DNA from: Acanthornis magna
Taxonomy: Eukaryota > Chordata > Aves > Passeriformes > Acanthizidae
Length of the DNA stretch: 64,000 bases
NCBI GenBank assembly: GCA_036785705.1
Contig: JAWUZG010000359.1
Span: 904,316-968,315 of the forward strand
Reading direction: 5' to 3'
Numbering within the stretch: position 1 is the stretch's first letter; each line of letters starts with the position of its first letter. Positions 63,593 to 64,000 of the stretch are shown here, piece after piece. The notes beneath the pieces were generated by a model. It worked only from the letters and a program-made list of their open reading frames with translations, made no database searches and was not told the DNA's origin. A program made the translations under genes and the position numbers.

Positions 63593-63962
63593 CGCCAAGA
63601 GGGCAGAATCATTGGCAAGTCACTCCTGGAGGCGCTTGAAAGCCCAGGGGGGCGCTTCCCGATGGAGGGAAGCAGGAGCCCGAGCACTGCCAGGGTGGCA
63701 GCACATAGGCTGGCGAGAGAAAGCGTGAGAAAGAAGCGGGCGGCTCTCTGCGGTCCGGCAAAGATGCAAACAGAAGAGGCCATGTGCAGAACACATTCTC
63801 CACGCACGCTACCTTCTCCGGGAGCTGCAACTGCACGAGTTTTGTAAGACTAAAGCTGGGGCAAAGTGTTTCTCTCTCTCTCTCGCTCCCTCTCTCTCTG
63901 CACATTGTCCCCGTGTCCCGGTGCTGCCAGAACATCGTAGCAGCGAGAAACATCCTTTGGAG

Positions 63963-64000
63963 ATGAGCCTGCATGCTGCTATGCCTGCCGGTGCAGTTTG
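63963..64000 (+). other. Possible start of an open frame running off the window
   Basis: An ATG at 63963 with a purine at -3 (GGAGATGAG) opens MSLHAAMPAGAV and stays open to the window end, about 370 bases downstream of the GC boxes. Only 12 codons are visible, and other ATGs lie upstream, so this is no more than a candidate translation start. Confidence 0.12.

Larger units (their letters stand above)
62776..64000. other. GC- and CpG-richer block, possible promoter region (runs off the end)
   Basis: Composition changes sharply from AT-rich to GC-rich with repeated CpG. The block holds two GC boxes (GGGCGGGGC at 63523-63531, GCCCCGCCCC at 63583-63592), G-runs, short perfect stems and a CT-rich patch near 63871-63900. 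Overlapping open frames in several registers are what GC-rich DNA gives by chance. None shows a domain I recognise. The block could be a CpG-island promoter with 5' leader, or a GC-rich repeat or satellite unit. The window ends before this can be decided. Confidence 0.5.

Noticed and set aside
1..64000. CRISPR arrays, operons, tRNA or rRNA genes, phage or plasmid modules
   Set aside because: I looked on both strands and saw none. The sequence is vertebrate-type nuclear DNA.

Overview
This window looks like nuclear DNA from a bird. The evidence is three CR1 (chicken repeat 1) LINE fragments, one of which keeps the diagnostic ATTCTGTG-type octamer tail, and three LTRs that I recognise by memory as avian ERVL-class types. 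The background is AT-rich, non-coding, full of stop codons and low in repeats, as expected of a long intron or gene desert. Nothing points to a prokaryote, plasmid or phage: there are no dense ORFs, operons, CRISPR arrays, tRNAs or rRNAs. I cannot resolve the species; a passerine or other neoavian is plausible.

Layout. 1-720: an old CR1 ORF2 3' fragment (minus). 3860-5200: a longer CR1 copy (minus) with recognisable reverse transcriptase, a frameshift and an altered catalytic box. 5.2-24.8 kb: single-copy AT-rich DNA with no convincing gene. 24786-25333: a solo LTR (minus). 32851-33300: a decayed LTR fragment (plus). 33.3-57.4 kb: mostly single-copy DNA holding simple repeats, a G-run cluster, a strong 25-nt-arm hairpin, and the two best candidates for real exons (35983-36029 plus; 40867-41340 minus). 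57430-59186: a nested insertion in which a CR1 (minus), whose tail has grown into an AGAAT/AGAAC pentanucleotide array, was split by a 1391-bp ERVL-type solo LTR (plus) flanked by a GCCTC target-site duplication. 62036-62775: a ~740-bp one-sided polypyrimidine tract. 62776-64000: an abrupt change to GC- and CpG-richer DNA with Sp1-type GC boxes, possibly a promoter-proximal region or a GC-rich repeat, cut by the window end.

No complete protein-coding gene can be supported. Most long open frames are antisense or alternate readings of LTRs, or readings of the polypyrimidine tract. The candidate exons have splice-site-like borders and open frames, but I cannot assign them to a gene, and the three plus-strand ones do not chain in phase. 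I found no sign of a new multi-gene biological system. The points most worth a second look are the 157-codon open frame at 40.9-41.3 kb, the AT-hook-like microexon at 36.0 kb, the hairpin at 52.6 kb, the nested CR1/ERVL insertion, and the compositional break at 62.8 kb.
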